Part shown: positions 31,241 to 34,183 of the stretch, piece after piece
Layout: each line of letters opens with the position of its first letter
Numbering within the stretch: the first letter of the stretch is position 1
The notes under the pieces: model-generated
What the model saw: only the letters and a program-made list of their open reading frames with translations
What the model was told of the DNA's origin: nothing
Databases searched by the model: none
Assembly: GCA_947307015.1 (NCBI GenBank)
Contig: CAMZHV010000031.1
Coordinates: 1-34,183, forward strand
Direction of reading: 5' to 3'
Source of the DNA: an uncultured Prevotellaceae bacterium
Lineage (GTDB): Bacteria > Bacteroidota > Bacteroidia > Bacteroidales > Bacteroidaceae
Length of the DNA stretch: 34,183 nucleotides
Made by a program: the position numbers and the translations under genes

Positions 31241-32413
31241 ATGAGGCTCCTTTATTTCAATCCCGAGAACGACTTGGCATTGGCAGCCAACAACCCGCAC
31301 TACACCCCGCCCGCATCGGCGCTGCAGATGGCCACCGACTTGCAACGCCTGCCGCTGCGATGGGCTGAGGAGGGGGATTGGATATTGCTGAGAAGCCCCA
31401 GCAGACCATACAGACCCACCCCCTACGGACCCACCCCCCTGCCCCTCCCTGTTAGGGAGGGGGGTAATTACTCTCAAGATAGAAATTCAACTTTGGCGGA
31501 TGCCCGCTCAAAACAAACTACTCCCCTCCCTAACAGGGAGGGGCAGGGGGGTGGGTCTGTTGCCTCCCTTTTTCCATTCCCCTGGGGCTGGAGTCCCCTC
31601 ACCGTCACCGACTTCCTCCGCGCTGGCGTGCCTGCCGAGCTGTTGCCTACGCATGACGAGATGCAGGCGTTTAGGACGTTGGCAGGTCGTGCCACTGCGG
31701 CTGGTGTTCTTGCCCGTGTGCGTAAGCGCCTGACGGCTGAGGGTTATGGCGATTGTCTCACGGGTGAGGCTCATGTTTGTCACACCCTCGACGAGGCGCG
31801 CAGCTGGCACGCGGCCTTCCGGGAATCGATGTTCAAACAGCCGTGGAGCGGCAGCGGACGAGGGCTCCTGCCTGCGCATGATGGCGTGCTGACCGACAAG
31901 AACGAGGCGTGGATCCTGCGCACCCTCCGTCAGCAAGGCTATGTGATGGCCGAGCCCTTCTACAACCGCCGCGTTGATTTCGCCCTCGAGTTCTGGCGCC
32001 ATGCCGACGGCCACGTCACCTACGAAGGCCTCTCCCTCTTCATGACCACCGCCGGCGGTGTCTATGCCGGCAATATCGTGGCCACCGAAGAGCGCAAGCT
32101 CCAACTCCTCAGCCCACTTCTCAACCAATGCCTTTCCCCCCTCAGCGCCAGCCTCATTCCCGAGCAAAACTCGCCTACCCGTAGCCTCCCCCCCCTCCCT
32201 AATAGGGAGGGGCTGGGGGTGGGTCTTTTCTCTTCCCTCAAAGCCGCCCTCATCGCCGAGCTCTCCGCTCTCCCCCCCACCTTCTATGTCGGCCCTCTCG
32301 GCGTTGACCTCATGCTCGTCGCCCCACATTCCCCCTCCATCCTTCTCCATCCCTGCGTAGAAATCAACTTCCGCATGACAATGGGCTGGCTTGCCCTCCA
32401 TATTGACCCTTAA
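31241..32413 (+). CDS. Unknown protein, ATP-grasp-like
   Basis: No named family recognised. It starts MRLLYFNPENDLALAANNPHY, an N-terminus I associate with uncharacterised Bacteroidetes proteins. ATP-grasp features are suggested by FKQPWSGSGRGL (a phosphate-binding lysine and Gly-rich loop), GYVMAEPFY, and VEINFRMTMG near the end, like the ExNxR magnesium site. It has 390 residues. About 49 (58-106, GPTPLPLPVREG...REGQGGGS) and about 15 (315-329, LPPLPNREGLGVG) are repeat-encoded, leaving about 326. It is the last gene of the uxuA operon, 53 bases after the SDR. A role in a ligase reaction is inference. Confidence 0.75.
   Translation: MRLLYFNPENDLALAANNPHYTPPASALQMATDLQRLPLRWAEEGDWILLRSPSRPYRPTPYGPTPLPLPVREGGNYSQDRNSTLADARSKQTTPLPNREGQGGGSVASLFPFPWGWSPLTVTDFLRAGVPAELLPTHDEMQAFRTLAGRATAAGVLARVRKRLTAEGYGDCLTGEAHVCHTLDEARSWHAAFRESMFKQPWSGSGRGLLPAHDGVLTDKNEAWILRTLRQQGYVMAEPFYNRRVDFALEFWRHADGHVTYEGLSLFMTTAGGVYAGNIVATEERKLQLLSPLLNQCLSPLSASLIPEQNSPTRSLPPLPNREGLGVGLFSSLKAALIAELSALPPTFYVGPLGVDLMLVAPHSPSILLHPCVEINFRMTMGWLALHIDP
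31412..31558 (+). repeat. 147-bp inverted-repeat element, in frame in the ATP-grasp-like gene
   Basis: Ends AGACCC (31412-31417) and GGGTCT (31553-31558). The left end is partly doubled: AGACCCACCCCC, CTAC, then GGACCCACCCCCCTGCCCC. The centre is the reverse complement of the minus-strand gene copies, so it again matches the sense of its host gene (NYSQD, ADARSK, REGQGGGS). Confidence 0.9.
32184..32226 (+). repeat. Half element, in frame in the ATP-grasp-like gene
   Basis: CCCTCCCTAATAGGGAGGGG, then CTGGGGGTGGGTCT (end 32221-32226). It codes LPPLPNREGLGVGL. It is one arm only; no matching second arm lies nearby. Confidence 0.78.
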
Positions 32414-32457
32414 CAGGCCTTAATTTCCCCTAATTAAGCTTTTTTTGCCCCCTTTGC

Positions 32458-32488
32458 TTTGCAAAATCACTATTTTTAGGTATCTTTG
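32458..32488 (+). promoter_or_regulatory. nifJ promoter
   Basis: TTTG (32458-32461), 19 bases, TATCTTTG (32481-32488). The leader of about 80 bases contains a TTTAAACTTTAAACATTAAA repeat (32528-32560) of the same AT-rich family as in the pheA operon gaps. Confidence 0.75.
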
Positions 32489-32577
32489 CGGCCGATTCTT
32501 GAAAAGAAATGTTCAATTCACTCCTAAACTTTAAACTTTAAACATTAAACTTTAAACTATAATCCCAGATAGAATTT

Positions 32578-34183
<1,606 letters not shown>

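Overview
The window looks like chromosomal DNA of a Bacteroidales bacterium, most likely Prevotellaceae. The evidence is: promoters of the Bacteroidetes type (TTTG, about 20 bases, TAnnTTTG); almost no Shine-Dalgarno sites; a GH31 glycosidase with an IYTLNGV-type C-terminal tail common in Prevotella secreted proteins; SDR-type mannonate/fructuronate metabolism; and an OmpA porin with a Pro/Lys linker. Coding DNA is GC-rich and intergenic DNA AT-rich. I see no rRNA, tRNA, CRISPR array or phage.

Layout. (1) 0-7.7 kb, minus strand: trans-4-hydroxy-L-proline dehydratase (hypD), an aminopeptidase P, an HEFAH metalloprotease-like lipoprotein, a GxxExxY protein and P5C dehydrogenase (pruA). Together they suggest use of proline- and hydroxyproline-rich peptides; gdhA at 25.5 kb would extend the route from glutamate. 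(2) 7.9-12.5 kb, minus strand: an aromatic amino acid operon, pheA - aminotransferase - DAHP synthase/chorismate mutase - tyrA. A classical transcription attenuator precedes it, with an 18-residue leader peptide MQHLNAYYWFYLYFTPTR, an antiterminator and a terminator. (3) 12.7-17.2 kb, plus strand: an AAA ATPase and a secreted GH31 glycosidase. (4) 17.2-20.8 kb, minus strand: uxaC, a DUF559 gene and a hexuronate-type MFS transporter. (5) 21-25.2 kb, plus strand: a receiver-like/PEP-synthase-like protein and an OmpA protein. (6) gdhA, minus strand. (7) 27.1-32.4 kb, plus strand: a GHL10 glycoside hydrolase-like lipoprotein or secreted protein, uxuA, an SDR mannonate/fructuronate oxidoreductase and an ATP-grasp-like unknown. 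uxaC, uxuA, the SDR and the MFS together make a hexuronate pathway. (8) 32.6 kb to the end: the start of pyruvate:ferredoxin oxidoreductase.

The most unusual feature is a family of G/C-rich inverted-repeat elements with ends close to (A/G)GACCC...GGGTC(T/C). At least fourteen full or partial copies lie here, nearly all inside or overlapping genes. They are translated in frame, in one orientation, and add 10 to 49 residues to otherwise conserved enzymes. One copy, 18744..19243, is exactly 500 bp and carries a DUF559 (Vsr-like nuclease fold) gene between its inverted repeats. The short copies match both inner borders of this copy and so look like internally deleted derivatives of it. I propose a minimal nuclease-encoding mobile element with MITE-like, protein-coding offspring. 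Some copies also supply start codons or C-termini to neighbouring genes.
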